A DNA stretch of 64,000 nucleotides from Natronococcus jeotgali DSM 18795 (lineage in GTDB: Archaea; Halobacteriota; Halobacteria; Halobacteriales; Natrialbaceae): NCBI RefSeq assembly GCF_000337695.1, contig NZ_AOIA01000024.1:1-64000 (forward strand). Direction: 5' to 3'. The translations under genes and the position numbers were made by a program. The stretch's first letter is position 1; every line of letters begins with the position of its first letter. Of the stretch, positions 25,244-34,299 are shown in pieces. The notes beneath the pieces were generated by a model, which saw nothing but the letters and a program-made list of their open reading frames with translations, was not told the origin of the DNA and did no database searches.

Positions 25244-25537
25244 ATGACTGCGACTGACGGCGAGGACCTCGAGGATCTGCCACCGAGCGCGAAACTCGTT
25301 TTCAAGGTTCTCGAGTACGACGGTCCGCTGACCCAAAAGCAGATCGTCGAGGAGTCGATGCTCTCGGCTCGGACCGTCCGGTACGCGCTCGAGCGCCTCG
25401 AGGAGATCGGGATCGTCGACGAGGACATCTACTTCGCCGACGCCCGACAGAGTCTCTACCGCCTGGAGGAGCCCGTCGCCGCCGACGGCAGCGGCGTCGA
25501 GGAGTCGCCCAAGAACGACGCCTGCTGCGCGGAGTAA
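25244..25537 (+). CDS. Winged-helix transcription regulator (MarR/TrmB-like)
   Basis: 97 residues. PPSAKLVFKVLEYDGPLTQKQIVEESMLSARTVRYALERLEEIGIVDEDI is a complete winged helix-turn-helix, with recognition helix near ARTVRYALERL. The tail ends with vicinal cysteines (DACCAE), which might sense redox or metal. No ligand domain is present. An AT-rich promoter precedes it. Confidence 0.8.
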   Translation: MTATDGEDLEDLPPSAKLVFKVLEYDGPLTQKQIVEESMLSARTVRYALERLEEIGIVDEDIYFADARQSLYRLEEPVAADGSGVEESPKNDACCAE

Positions 25538-25582
25538 GCCGAAAAGCGGCAGGGTTATGTCTCGCTGGTGACCGTTTCGGCT

Positions 25583-25990
25583 ATGGACAAGGAGCGATTG
25601 CCGCGGTGGGGGTGGTTGCTGGTCGGACTGTTCGCCATGTCCGTTCTCGCGCAGCTTCTGAACCAGCTCGTCCTGTTCCCGGCCGGCCTCCCCGAGGCGT
25701 ATCAGTCGATCACCGTCATCACGCTCATGTCGCCGGTGTTGATCTACGTCGGCGTCTGGTACGACGACGATCGCCAGCACTACTGGGAACGGTCCCGGGA
25801 GCGGATCGTCGCCGACGTCGCGTTCGTCCTCGCCGGCGCGGCGCTTGGGTCGTCGGTGGCGCTGGTCGCGATCGTCGAGTTCGGTCTGCCCCAGCTGGCC
25901 CAGGACCTCGCCGCGATGGCCGTCGGGTTCATGCTCTCGTGGGGGTTGTTCTGGTGGCGCAATCCCGAGGTCTACCGCAGCCTCGAGTAG
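25583..25990 (+). CDS. Four-helix membrane protein, unknown function
   Basis: 135 residues. Hydrophobic segments at about 11-35, 43-62, 80-105 and 107-125 (GWLLVGLFAMSVLAQLL, TVITLMSPVLIYVGVWY, VAFVLAGAALGSSVALVAIV, LAAMAVGFMLSWGLFWW) alternate with charged loops. No known motif. The ATG at 25583 begins MDKERLPRWGW. It converges on nadE with a 3-base gap. Confidence 0.7.
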   Translation: MDKERLPRWGWLLVGLFAMSVLAQLLNQLVLFPAGLPEAYQSITVITLMSPVLIYVGVWYDDDRQHYWERSRERIVADVAFVLAGAALGSSVALVAIVEFGLPQLAQDLAAMAVGFMLSWGLFWWRNPEVYRSLE

Positions 25991-25993
25991 CCC

Positions 25994-26890
25994 TCAGGGA
26001 TCGACCGCACCCACTCCCACGCGGCCGGCGATCCCGGGCGTGCGAGGCGTTCGCCGCTTGTGTGCCGTCCGGACGCACCGCGAGACGAGCTCGCGAGCGA
26101 GGTCGGGCTCGAGCTCGAGGGCGTCGATCGCCGCCTCGAGGGAGCCGTCCTCGTCGACGAACCGCCGTAGCAGGGGATCGATGACGTCGTACGACGCCCC
26201 GAGCTCGTCGGCGTCGGTCTGGGTCGCCCAGAAGCCGGCGGTCGGCGCCTTGCTGACGATCCGGCGAGGGACGCCGAGCCGTTTCGCGAGCGCCCGTACC
26301 TCGGTCTTGTAGAGATCGCCGATCGGGTAGACGTCGGCTGCACCGTCGCCGTACTTCGTGAAGTAGCCGAGCAGGAGTTCCGAGCGGTTCGCCGTCCCGA
26401 CCACGAGTCGGGAGTCGCGATTGGCGGCGTAGTACGCACAGGCCATCCGCAGCCGTGCGACCACGTTTCCGAGCGCGTAATTGCGCTCGTTCGGTCGGTC
26501 GGGCGACTCGGGTTCGAACTCGGCCGCGACCGTCTCCTCGAACGCGTCGAGCAGCGGCTGGAGCTGGATCTCCCGAAACTCCATTCCGAGCCCGTCGGCG
26601 ATCGTTCGGGCCTCGTTGACCTGCGTGCGGTCGCTCTTGTGACAGGGCAGTCCGAGCCCGAGCACTCGGTCGCTGCCGACCGCTTCGACGGCCAGCGCGG
26701 CGGTTACGGTCGAGTCGATCCCGCCGCTCATCGCCACGACGACGCCGTCGGCGTCGGCGCCGGAGACGGTCCGCCGGAGGTCGTCGACGATCCGGTTCCG
26801 GACCGTCTCGAGAGCGTCCCGGTCGGTGATGAACGGTCCGCGACCGTTCTCGAGCTCGGAGTAGACGAACGTTTTCCGTTTAGCACTCAT
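25994..26890 (-). CDS. nadE: NH3-dependent NAD+ synthetase
   Basis: 298 residues of the N-type PP-loop ATPase fold. The P-loop is MSGGIDST (54-61); NYALGNVVARLRM, VGTANRSELLLGYFTKYGDG and PIGDLYKTEVRALA are conserved NadE segments. The glutaminase domain of the long form is absent, so ammonia is the nitrogen source. The ATG at 26890 is preferred because 24 residues of an upstream extension come from AT-rich promoter DNA. Confidence 0.94.
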   Translation of the reverse strand: MSAKRKTFVYSELENGRGPFITDRDALETVRNRIVDDLRRTVSGADADGVVVAMSGGIDSTVTAALAVEAVGSDRVLGLGLPCHKSDRTQVNEARTIADGLGMEFREIQLQPLLDAFEETVAAEFEPESPDRPNERNYALGNVVARLRMACAYYAANRDSRLVVGTANRSELLLGYFTKYGDGAADVYPIGDLYKTEVRALAKRLGVPRRIVSKAPTAGFWATQTDADELGASYDVIDPLLRRFVDEDGSLEAAIDALELEPDLARELVSRCVRTAHKRRTPRTPGIAGRVGVGAVDP

Positions 26891-27317
26891 AGTTGGATTA
26901 CCCCGTATTGATACACGGTTATCCAGACATTTGTATCGTATAAGTGTTTTGTGACTATACAACTAGTAATCCCAGTATGGGTTGAGATACCACGGACAGG
27001 TTCGAAGATAACTGGACGGACGACCGATCGCTCACGTCGAATCCGAATATTCGATACGACGAGACGACCGGCGAACGGCGTCGCTCGAAGAGGTCGTCGA
27101 ACGGCTTTCGACGACGGAACGATCGTGACCGAATCCGTTCGATCGCTCGCTCCGTTCGCGCCCGCTCCTCGAAAGTCTCCCCGAGAGCGAAGCTCTCGCT
27201 GGTCTTTCGCTCGTCTCACTCACGAAGACACTGAAAAGCCGCTCGTTCACTAACTCACGGGCGCTGCCCGTCGTCCTTTCGCGGCGCGTCTCGGCGCTCC
27301 CGTTCGCTCGCGGACGA
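26891..27317. other. Intergenic region before nadE, part AT-rich, part degenerate
   Basis: Bases 26891-27000 are AT-rich and hold the nadE control region. Bases 27000-27317 are GC-rich with only Ser/Arg-rich shadow frames and a small hairpin gagagc-gaa-gctctc at 27183-27197, a sequence type common in non-coding haloarchaeal DNA. I see no gene. Confidence 0.55.
27183..27197. repeat. Short perfect hairpin, 6-base stem and 3-base loop
   Basis: GAGAGC-GAA-GCTCTC in the non-coding gap. The arms are the same hexamers as in the 8424-8436 dyad but in reverse order. Confidence 0.5.
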
Positions 27318-29186
27318 CTACGAGGGGACGACCGTGATCGGATCCTTTCGGTCGATCGCTCGCTCGAGATCGTCCGCGATCGCGCTGCCCCGCGAGACCT
27401 GGATCTCGCCGCCGCGGCTCACCGTCGCGGTAAAGAGGTAGTCGCCGCCGGCCTGGACCTCGACGGTCTCGCCGTGGCTGCCGTCGACGGGGATCACGAT
27501 GTGGCGCGAGGTGATCTCCGGTTCGACCAGTTCGCCGGTCTGGCCGCCCGACGGCGCACCGCCGCCTCCGGAGCCGCCACCGCCGCTCCCGTAGTTCGGG
27601 TTCTCGTCGTGGGTCCGGACGTCGATATCGATCCCGAGGCGGTTCTCGATGTCGGTGATTCGGCCGCCGCCCTTGCCGATCACGCTCGAGATGTCGTCGT
27701 CCTCGACGTAGGCGACCGCCTTGTCCTGGCTCTTGAGGTCGACGTCGACGTAGCCTCGTGCGACCGAGCGGATCTCGCGTTCGATCTCCTGTTTGGCGAT
27801 GCGGTCGACGCCCGACTCGCTTCCGGGTCCGTCCTCGTCGTCGGTGAGCGGGACGGTGACGACCTGGCGGTTGAACGTGTAGATCTCGTAGTCGGGTTCG
27901 CCCGTCTCGAAGTCGGTGACCTGGATGACGGGTCGAGCGAGGTCCTCCTCGGTGAGCCCCGCGGGGACCTTGACCTCTGTGCGGACGTCGTAGACGGTGT
28001 CGACCTCTCCGGCCTCGATGTAGACGACGGTGTCGACGACCTGGGGGATCATCCCGAGTTCCACTCGACCGACGAGTCGCTGGAGCGCGTCGATGGGGCG
28101 GGTCGCGTGGACGACGCCGATCATCCCGACGCCGGCCAGGCGCATGTCCGCGAAGACCTCGAAGTCGTCGGTCTTGCGGACCTCGTCGTAGATCGTGTAG
28201 TCCGGTCGGACCATCAGCAGAGCGTCGGCGGTCTTCTCCATCTCGCCCGCGAGTTCGGTGTACTGGGTGATCTCCGGGCCGACCTGCAGGTCCCGCGGTT
28301 TCTCCATCGTCTTGACCGCGTAGTCGTGATCGGAGATGAAGCGGGCGACCGCCTGCGCGAACGTCGACTTCCCGGCGCCCGGCGCCCCCGAGATGAGGAC
28401 GCCCCGCTGGCGCTCGAGCAGGCGATCCTTCAGCTCGTCGGCCTTCTCGTAGTCCTCGATGTCGGTCTGGGCGATCGGGCGGACGGCGGTGATCTCGATG
28501 CCGTCCGAGAACGGGGGTCGGCCGATCGCGATCCGGTAGTCCCGGAACTGGACGATCTTCATCCCCGGCTCCGAGAGCTCGATGAAGCCGTCGTGGGACT
28601 CCTTGGCGCCGTCGACGATCTCGCGTGCGTACTCGTCGATCGTCTCCTCGTCCAGGGGTTCGTCGGCGATCTCCTCGTAGCGCATCTCGCCGAGTTCGCC
28701 CCGTTTTGCCTTCGGGACGGCCCCGGCGCGCAGGTGAACGCTCATCGTCTGGTCGTCGAAGAATTCCTCGACGGTCAGGGTCCCGACCTCCCGGACCTCC
28801 GGCGAAATGTGCTCGACCTCGAGGCCCTTGGCCTGGGCGACCTCGGCCTGGACGATGTCGCTGGTGAGGAAGGTCGCCCCCAGCTCCTCGGCGAGGTCGC
28901 GGATCAGCGCGTCGATCTCGCCCTCGGAGGCGTGGCCGCGCTCGATGGCGTTGGGTCGGTCGCCGACGTACTCGAGGTCGATCCGTCCCTCGTCGGCCAG
29001 CTCCGCGAGCCGCTGGAGCTCGGAGAGGCCGTCCCAGCCGCTGTCGAGGCCGTCGTTTGCCTGCGCCTCGAGCTCCGCGACGACGGCTTCCGGTACCGAG
29101 ATCGTCGCTCCCTCGAACTGCCCGTCTTCGATCGTCGCCGAGACGCGGCCGTCGATGACCACGCTCGTATCCGGCACGACATTCAT
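27318..29186 (-). CDS. PIN-domain / VirB11-like ATPase / KH-domain protein
   Basis: 622 residues. A PIN nuclease domain takes residues 1-125 with acidic residues D6 (VVPDTSVVIDG), E37-E40 region and D110 (FLTSDIVQ). A secretion-type AAA+ ATPase follows with Walker A GAPGAGKST near 265 and PDYTIYDEVRKTDDF as Walker B. Then a KH domain (SSVIGKGGGRITDIENRLGI near 510), a Gly/Ser linker (about 540-555), and a small beta C-terminal domain. This is the archaeal COG1855 type; its RNA target and purpose are unknown. The start MNVVPDTSVVIDG is exact for a PIN domain. Confidence 0.9.
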   Translation of the reverse strand: MNVVPDTSVVIDGRVSATIEDGQFEGATISVPEAVVAELEAQANDGLDSGWDGLSELQRLAELADEGRIDLEYVGDRPNAIERGHASEGEIDALIRDLAEELGATFLTSDIVQAEVAQAKGLEVEHISPEVREVGTLTVEEFFDDQTMSVHLRAGAVPKAKRGELGEMRYEEIADEPLDEETIDEYAREIVDGAKESHDGFIELSEPGMKIVQFRDYRIAIGRPPFSDGIEITAVRPIAQTDIEDYEKADELKDRLLERQRGVLISGAPGAGKSTFAQAVARFISDHDYAVKTMEKPRDLQVGPEITQYTELAGEMEKTADALLMVRPDYTIYDEVRKTDDFEVFADMRLAGVGMIGVVHATRPIDALQRLVGRVELGMIPQVVDTVVYIEAGEVDTVYDVRTEVKVPAGLTEEDLARPVIQVTDFETGEPDYEIYTFNRQVVTVPLTDDEDGPGSESGVDRIAKQEIEREIRSVARGYVDVDLKSQDKAVAYVEDDDISSVIGKGGGRITDIENRLGIDIDVRTHDENPNYGSGGGGSGGGGAPSGGQTGELVEPEITSRHIVIPVDGSHGETVEVQAGGDYLFTATVSRGGEIQVSRGSAIADDLERAIDRKDPITVVPS

Positions 29187-29297
29187 ACGCTATACTGGTT
29201 CCCGAACGGCAATAAGGATGTTCAAGCACACGAAAGGGACGCCAGTCGATCCCACGACTGCGGTGCAGTCAACTTCCCGGAACCGAAAGGACGAGCC

Positions 29298-30374
29298 ATG
29301 TCGGTCACCGATCTGACCCGAGAACTCGCCGCGATCCCCAGCCACGAGGACGAGACCGCCGCGGGGGACTTCCTCGAGGCGTGGCTGCGCCGCGAGACCC
29401 CGGCCGAAGTGACTCGAGACGAGGCCGGCAACGTCTTCGCCAGGAAGGGCGCGGGCGAGGAGACGCTCGCGCTCGTCGGTCACCACGACGTCGTCGAGCC
29501 CGCCGACTCGCAGGTCGGCCCCGGCGGCGAGTACGTTCTCGAGGAGCGCGACGGCCGCCTCTACGGGCGGGGGACGGCGGACATGAAGGGCGCCGTGGCC
29601 GCGGCGGCGATCGCGTTCAGAGAGGCCGACCCGGCGGGCGAACTCGTCTTCGCGAGCTTCGTCGGCGAGGAGGTCGGCGGCGTCGGCGCGCGCCACGCCA
29701 TCGACGAGGGATTCGCGCCCGACTACGCCGTCGTCGGCGAGGGGTCGACGGGGTACTCCGCGCCCGGCGTCACCGACGTCGCCGTCGCCCACAAGGGGCG
29801 GCGCGGAAGCACGATCACCGCTCGAGGCGAGCGCGCTCACGCGAGCGAGCAGGAGGCCGGCGAGAACGCGATCTACCGTGCGAGCGACGCCGTCGACGTC
29901 GTCCGCGACCTCGAGCCGCCAGCGGTCGAGGTCGCCGGCGAGACGCTCGGGGGCAGCGTCGTCGTCACCGAGATCGAGGGCGGGACGGCGATGAACGTCG
30001 TTCCCGACCGCTGCGAGCTGACGGTCGACGAACGGACCGTTCCGGGGGAACGGGCCGCCCTCGAGCGGGTCGCCGACCTCGAGGGCGTCGCGTGGACGGT
30101 CGACCAGGACCTCCCGCCGATGGAGTGTGGCGACGAGGCCTTCGCCGAAGCGGTCCGCGAGGCTGCCGACGGCGCCCAACCCGGCGCGCCGGAGCTCGTG
30201 ACGAAACCGCACGCGACCGACGCCGGCTGGCTCTCGCAGGCGGGGACCGACTGCGTGATCTGTGGCGCCGCCGAGCCCGGCGAGGCCCACACCGATGCCG
30301 AGAGCGTCTCGATCGACGTCCTCGAGCGCTGCGCCGATCTCTACCGACGGACCGCGGAGTCGTGGCCGCGGTGA
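29298..30374 (+). CDS. M20 family metallopeptidase / LysK-ArgE type deacylase
   Basis: 358 residues. Metal and catalytic segments: GHHDVVEPAD, YGRGTADMKGA, SFVGEEVGGVGAR, with a dimerisation lid domain in the middle and C-terminal KPHATDAGWL. In haloarchaea and Thermus LysK releases amino-carrier-bound lysine or ornithine; without lysW or argC neighbours here the substrate is open (acetyl-ornithine, acetyl-lysine or dipeptide). The ATG at 29298 lies 110 bases from the divergent PIN-ATPase gene. Confidence 0.88.
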   Translation: MSVTDLTRELAAIPSHEDETAAGDFLEAWLRRETPAEVTRDEAGNVFARKGAGEETLALVGHHDVVEPADSQVGPGGEYVLEERDGRLYGRGTADMKGAVAAAAIAFREADPAGELVFASFVGEEVGGVGARHAIDEGFAPDYAVVGEGSTGYSAPGVTDVAVAHKGRRGSTITARGERAHASEQEAGENAIYRASDAVDVVRDLEPPAVEVAGETLGGSVVVTEIEGGTAMNVVPDRCELTVDERTVPGERAALERVADLEGVAWTVDQDLPPMECGDEAFAEAVREAADGAQPGAPELVTKPHATDAGWLSQAGTDCVICGAAEPGEAHTDAESVSIDVLERCADLYRRTAESWPR

Positions 30375-30378
30375 GCGG

Positions 30379-30666
30379 TTACTCCCGCTCCGACTCGTCG
30401 CCGCTCCCGGTCGAGGGGGACGCACCGTCGACGGACTCGTCGACCGCCCGCTCGGCGGACGCGTCCTCGGTAGCGTCGTCCGTTCCGTCGTCCGAGTCGG
30501 CGACCCGTCGGGTCACGCGCTCGCTTCCACACTCCGGACACGCCTGGTCCGTGTAGAACTGGTTGCCACACGCCTCGCAGACGTAGCCCGCCTCGTCGGC
30601 GGCCGCCTCCTTCGCCTCGTGCGTGAACTCCCCGACCTTCCGGCCGAGGTTCTCGAAGAAACCCAT
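30379..30666 (-). CDS. Zinc-ribbon protein with acidic tail
   Basis: 95 residues. MGFFENLGRKVGEFTHEAKEAA forms an amphipathic helix, then a CEAC..CPEC zinc ribbon (YVCEACGNQFYTDQACPECGS), then 40 Asp/Ser/Glu-rich residues. It looks like a small adaptor or regulatory protein; no function is known to me. Stops 5 bases from the M20 gene stop in opposite orientation. Confidence 0.75.
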   Translation of the reverse strand: MGFFENLGRKVGEFTHEAKEAAADEAGYVCEACGNQFYTDQACPECGSERVTRRVADSDDGTDDATEDASAERAVDESVDGASPSTGSGDESERE

Positions 30667-30758
30667 TGTGCGACGTTGTCGACCGACGCGGATAACTCTT
30701 CGTCGTCGACGGTCACACCGGCGAGTGCGAGAAGAGTGCTCGAGCCGCGAGTCCGAGA

Positions 30759-31115
30759 TCAGGTGCCCGGAACGCCCACGGCCTCGAAGCCGGTCGCTCC
30801 GAGGAACGCGAGGACGTACAGTACGACCAGTACCGACAGCCAGGCGACGATCGTGATCGTGATCGCCTCGAACCAGCCGCCGGGGTACCGGGAGTTGATC
30901 ACCGCGAGGTACGCGATGAACACCAGGATCGGTCCCAGCAGCGGGATCCACCCCAGGAAGAACCCGACGACCGACCAGACAATCGCGCCGAGGAGGGCGG
31001 TGACGAACGCGTAGGTGTAGTTCTCGACGTCGACGACGAACTTCGCGCCCAGGAAGATCCCGAGGCCGCCGATTAGCAAACTCACGACGAATACGACGAG
31101 TGATGCGACTACCAT
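30759..31115 (-). CDS. Four-helix membrane protein, unknown function
   Basis: 118 residues, four hydrophobic segments (VVASLVVFVVSLLIGGLGIF, YAFVTALLGAIVWSVVGFFL, ILVFIAYLAVINS, AITITIVAWLSVLVVLYVLAFL). The start at 31115 is right before the first helix. No motif recognised. The next gene is divergent M32 carboxypeptidase, 165 bases away. Confidence 0.7.
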   Translation of the reverse strand: MVVASLVVFVVSLLIGGLGIFLGAKFVVDVENYTYAFVTALLGAIVWSVVGFFLGWIPLLGPILVFIAYLAVINSRYPGGWFEAITITIVAWLSVLVVLYVLAFLGATGFEAVGVPGT

Positions 31116-31280
31116 TGCGCTAGGGTACTCGCCGCTGCCGGAAAACAGTTCGTGGCTTGCAATTTCCAGATGCGTATCGTTCGCGATGCGTTCCAGCCGA
31201 ATCGCCGGCTCGAGATCCCGCGAGCCGACGGCGTGCCGGAACCACGACGTTGATGACGATTCCCCAAGTAGTGTCAGCCA

Positions 31281-32810
31281 ATGGCAACCGACCAGGCCCG
31301 GAGCGAGCACCACGGCGAGACGTACGAGCAGTTCGAAGGGCGGATCGCTCGGATCGCAAACGTCGGCAACGCGGCCGGCGTCCTCCGCTGGGACCAGGAG
31401 GTCGTCATGCCCGAATCGGGCACTCCCGCCCGCGCACAGCAGCTCTCGGCGCTGTCCTCGATCAGCCACGAGCTGTTGACCGCCGACGAAACCGGCGACC
31501 TGCTCGAGGAGCTGGAATCCGCGGCGCTCGACGACGGGCAACGGGCCGTCGTCCGCGAGATCCGGCGGCAGTACGACCGCGAGACCAGCGTTCCCCGGGA
31601 GCTCGTCGAGGAGATCTCCGAGACGACCGCCAACGCCCACCCGACCTGGAAACGCGCCAGGGAGGACGACGACTTCGAGGCGTTCGCGCCCACCCTCGAG
31701 AAGCTGGTGGAGCTCAAACGCGAGTACGCCCACCACATCGATCCCGACGCCGACCCCTACGCCGTGCTCTTCGCCGACTACGAGCCCTACATCGACCTCG
31801 AGACCGCCGAGCGCGTCCTCGAGCGCCTGCGCGAGGAGCTCGTCCCGCTGATCGACGCGATCCAGGATGCCGACGCCGACCTCGCGACGGACACCTTCGC
31901 CGGCGAGTTCGACGACGACGATCAGGAGGCGCTGGCTCGGGACGTCCTCGACGAGCTCGGCTACGACTGGGAGCGGGGCCGTCTCGACACCGCACCCCAC
32001 CCGTTCTCCTCGGGAACGCAGTTCGACGCCCGCGTCACCACCCGCTTCGAGGAGGACGACCTGCTGGGCTCGCTGACCTCGACGGTCCACGAGTTCGGCC
32101 ACGCCAACTACACGCTCGGGCTTCCCGACGACGAGTACGGTACCCCCCTCGGCGAAGCTCGCGATCTGTCGGTCCACGAGTCCCAGTCCCGGCTCTGGGA
32201 GAACCACGTCGGTCGCTCGCGGCCGTTCTGGGAGCGGTTCCTGCCGACCGTCGCCGACCGCTTCCCCGGGCTCGAGGGCGCCACTCCGGAGGCGGCCTAC
32301 GAGGCCGCCAACCAGGTGTACGACGACAACCTGATCCGGGTCGAGGCCGACGAGCTCACCTACCACCTCCACATCGTGATCCGCTTCGAGATCGAGCGCG
32401 CCCTGATCGCGGGCGACCTCGAGGTGAGCGAGGTGCCGGACGTCTGGAACGACAAGTACGAGGAGTACCTCGGGGTCCGGCCCGAGACCGACGCGGAGGG
32501 CTGTCTGCAGGACATCCACTGGTCCCACGGCTCCTTCGGCTACTTCCCGACGTACTCGCTGGGGTCGGTCCTCTCGGCTCAGCTCTACGCGGCCGCGGAA
32601 GACGAGTTGGGCGATCTCGACGAGGATATTCGAGCGGGGGAGTTCGACGAGCTCAACGGCTGGCTCCGCGAGAACGTCCACCGCCACGGCAAGCGCTACA
32701 CGACGCCCGAGCTGATCGAGCGAGCGACCGGGGAGGAGTTGGCCGCCGACTCCTTCCTCGAGTACGCGACCTCGAAGTACGGCGAGCTGTACGACCTCGA
32801 GGCGTACTGA
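31281..32810 (+). CDS. M32 (Taq-type) metallocarboxypeptidase
   Basis: 509 residues, the usual length. The zinc motif HEFGH is at residues 270-274 in TVHEFGHANYTLG, with HESQSRLWENHVGRS as the conserved downstream M32 segment carrying the third ligand. HPFSSG and YHLHIVIRFEIERAL are further family marks. It removes C-terminal residues in the cytosol; no signal peptide. Transcribed with, or just before, the SDR gene 61 bases downstream. Confidence 0.93.
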   Translation: MATDQARSEHHGETYEQFEGRIARIANVGNAAGVLRWDQEVVMPESGTPARAQQLSALSSISHELLTADETGDLLEELESAALDDGQRAVVREIRRQYDRETSVPRELVEEISETTANAHPTWKRAREDDDFEAFAPTLEKLVELKREYAHHIDPDADPYAVLFADYEPYIDLETAERVLERLREELVPLIDAIQDADADLATDTFAGEFDDDDQEALARDVLDELGYDWERGRLDTAPHPFSSGTQFDARVTTRFEEDDLLGSLTSTVHEFGHANYTLGLPDDEYGTPLGEARDLSVHESQSRLWENHVGRSRPFWERFLPTVADRFPGLEGATPEAAYEAANQVYDDNLIRVEADELTYHLHIVIRFEIERALIAGDLEVSEVPDVWNDKYEEYLGVRPETDAEGCLQDIHWSHGSFGYFPTYSLGSVLSAQLYAAAEDELGDLDEDIRAGEFDELNGWLRENVHRHGKRYTTPELIERATGEELAADSFLEYATSKYGELYDLEAY

Positions 32811-32871
32811 GTCCGCGGCGTCGAGCGCGCTTGCAGAAACGCTTAGGGGCGAGCGTCCGACCCTCACCACG

Positions 32872-33612
32872 ATGACCGACCAACTCGAGCAGCAGACGGC
32901 GATCGTCACCGGGGCGAGCTCCGGGATCGGCGCGGCGACCTGTCGAGAGCTCGCGGACGCGGGCGCGAACGTCGTCCTCGCGGCCCGCAGCGAGGGCGAC
33001 CTCGAGGAGCTGGCGGACGAACTCGAGACCGACCACGGCGTCGAGACCCTCGTCGTCCCGACGAACGTCCGCGAGGAAGGCGACGTCGACGCCCTGATCG
33101 AGGAGACCGTCGAGGAGTTCGGCGGCTTCGATATCCTGGTGAACAACGCGGGGCTCTCCCGGGGGAGCGAAGTCGCCGAGATGAGCACCGAGGAGTACGA
33201 GACGATGCAGGAGACCAACGTCGACGGGGTCTTCTACGCGACCCGCGCGGCGCTTCCCCACGTCCGCGAGCGGGAGGGGCACCTGATCTTCCTGGGGAGC
33301 TTCGCCGGGTACTATCCGCGCCCCTTCAACCCGATATACGCCGCCACGAAGTGGTGGGTGCGAGGCTTCGCCAAGAGCGTCGCGGCCCAGGTCGGCGACG
33401 ACGACGTCGGCGTCAGCGTGATCAACCCGGCGGAGGTCCGCTCGGAGTTCGAGACCGCCAGCGGCGAGACGTTCGCCGAGGCCTACGACGAGGACGAGGC
33501 CAGCGCGCCCGAGGAGGTCGCCGAGGCGATCCGCTTCGTCGCGAGTCAGGACCACTCGAGCGTGAGCGAGCTCGATATCAACCGGCGGGACAAGTTCGCC
33601 GACACCTTCTGA
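32872..33612 (+). CDS. Short-chain dehydrogenase/reductase
   Basis: 246 residues of a classical SDR: cofactor loop TGASSGIGAAT (13-23), NNAGLSRG, catalytic Ser in FLGSFAGYY, and Y156-x3-K160 in NPIYAATKWW. The R in the second beta strand (AARSEGD) hints at NADP. Substrate unknown. Short acidic insertions fit a halophilic enzyme. Confidence 0.88.
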   Translation: MTDQLEQQTAIVTGASSGIGAATCRELADAGANVVLAARSEGDLEELADELETDHGVETLVVPTNVREEGDVDALIEETVEEFGGFDILVNNAGLSRGSEVAEMSTEEYETMQETNVDGVFYATRAALPHVREREGHLIFLGSFAGYYPRPFNPIYAATKWWVRGFAKSVAAQVGDDDVGVSVINPAEVRSEFETASGETFAEAYDEDEASAPEEVAEAIRFVASQDHSSVSELDINRRDKFADTF

Positions 33613-33691
33613 GGGGGACGGCCCCCGAAGGGATAAAAGAGGCTGGGAGTGCCGGCTCTACCCTTACCCCGGACGGGACCAACGTTCGCGT

Positions 33692-34246
33692 ATGCGAATT
33701 TCGATCCCCGGCTTCGACGGCGTCTACTTCGACACCGACGCCGAGTCGTCTGCGCTGGCCCTCGCCTTTACCGCGGCGGGTCGCCGCGCCCCGAAACCCC
33801 ACGGGTACGCCGTTCAGCTGCTGCCCCATCTGTGGTCGTTCGACGTCGACCTGCGCGAAGTCCCCAACGGACACCCGATTCAGTACCTCCACCCGGAAGG
33901 CGCCCGGAGCCTCGGCGAGCTCTCCGGCGAGGGGGGCGTCCGGCGGGCGGGCACCGAACTCGAGCGAGTGTTGCGGTTCGTCTGGGCGGTCAACCAGCAG
34001 GTCGAGTCCGCAACCGGAACGCTGATCGGCCACGAGCGGGAGGCTCACGACGGCGTCACCATCGAGATCGCCGACGGGAGCGTCGGCGTCGACGGCGACG
34101 AGCTCGAGACCGACGAGTTCGACGTCGACGACGGCGGCGAGACGACGATCGACATCGAGGACGACCCGACCGAGCAGCCCGGCGACTCGGCGGAGCCCGA
34201 CCACGAGTTCGGCGACGACTCCGATCGCGACCTCGACGAGTACTGA
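33692..34246 (+). CDS. Haloarchaeal hypothetical protein with acidic tail
   Basis: 184 residues. The first 110 (MRISIPGFDGVYFDTDAESSALALAF, then LLPHLWSFDVDLREVPNGHP, ERVLRFVWAVNQQVESATGT) look like a folded alpha/beta domain; the last 70 are Asp/Glu/Gly rich and probably disordered. No family recognised. Located between SDR and BtuF-like genes. Confidence 0.7.
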   Translation: MRISIPGFDGVYFDTDAESSALALAFTAAGRRAPKPHGYAVQLLPHLWSFDVDLREVPNGHPIQYLHPEGARSLGELSGEGGVRRAGTELERVLRFVWAVNQQVESATGTLIGHEREAHDGVTIEIADGSVGVDGDELETDEFDVDDGGETTIDIEDDPTEQPGDSAEPDHEFGDDSDRDLDEY

Positions 34247-34299
34247 CGGCCTCCGGCCTCGGGGCGGCCGCTTTTGTCCCTGCCGTTCCTACGGCCGGT

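Noticed and set aside
27183-27197. Hairpin as an operator related to the dyad at 8424
   Set aside because: It uses the same hexamers in reverse order and lies far from any start codon; likely chance in GC-rich non-coding DNA.
26951-27253. A 100-residue open frame before nadE
   Set aside because: Low-complexity Arg/Ser/Pro content in a degenerate intergenic stretch; no start signal or motif.
27474-29297. Long plus-strand frame running into the M20 peptidase gene
   Set aside because: The part before 29298 is antisense to the PIN-ATPase gene and has no motif; only the part from 29298 is a real protein.
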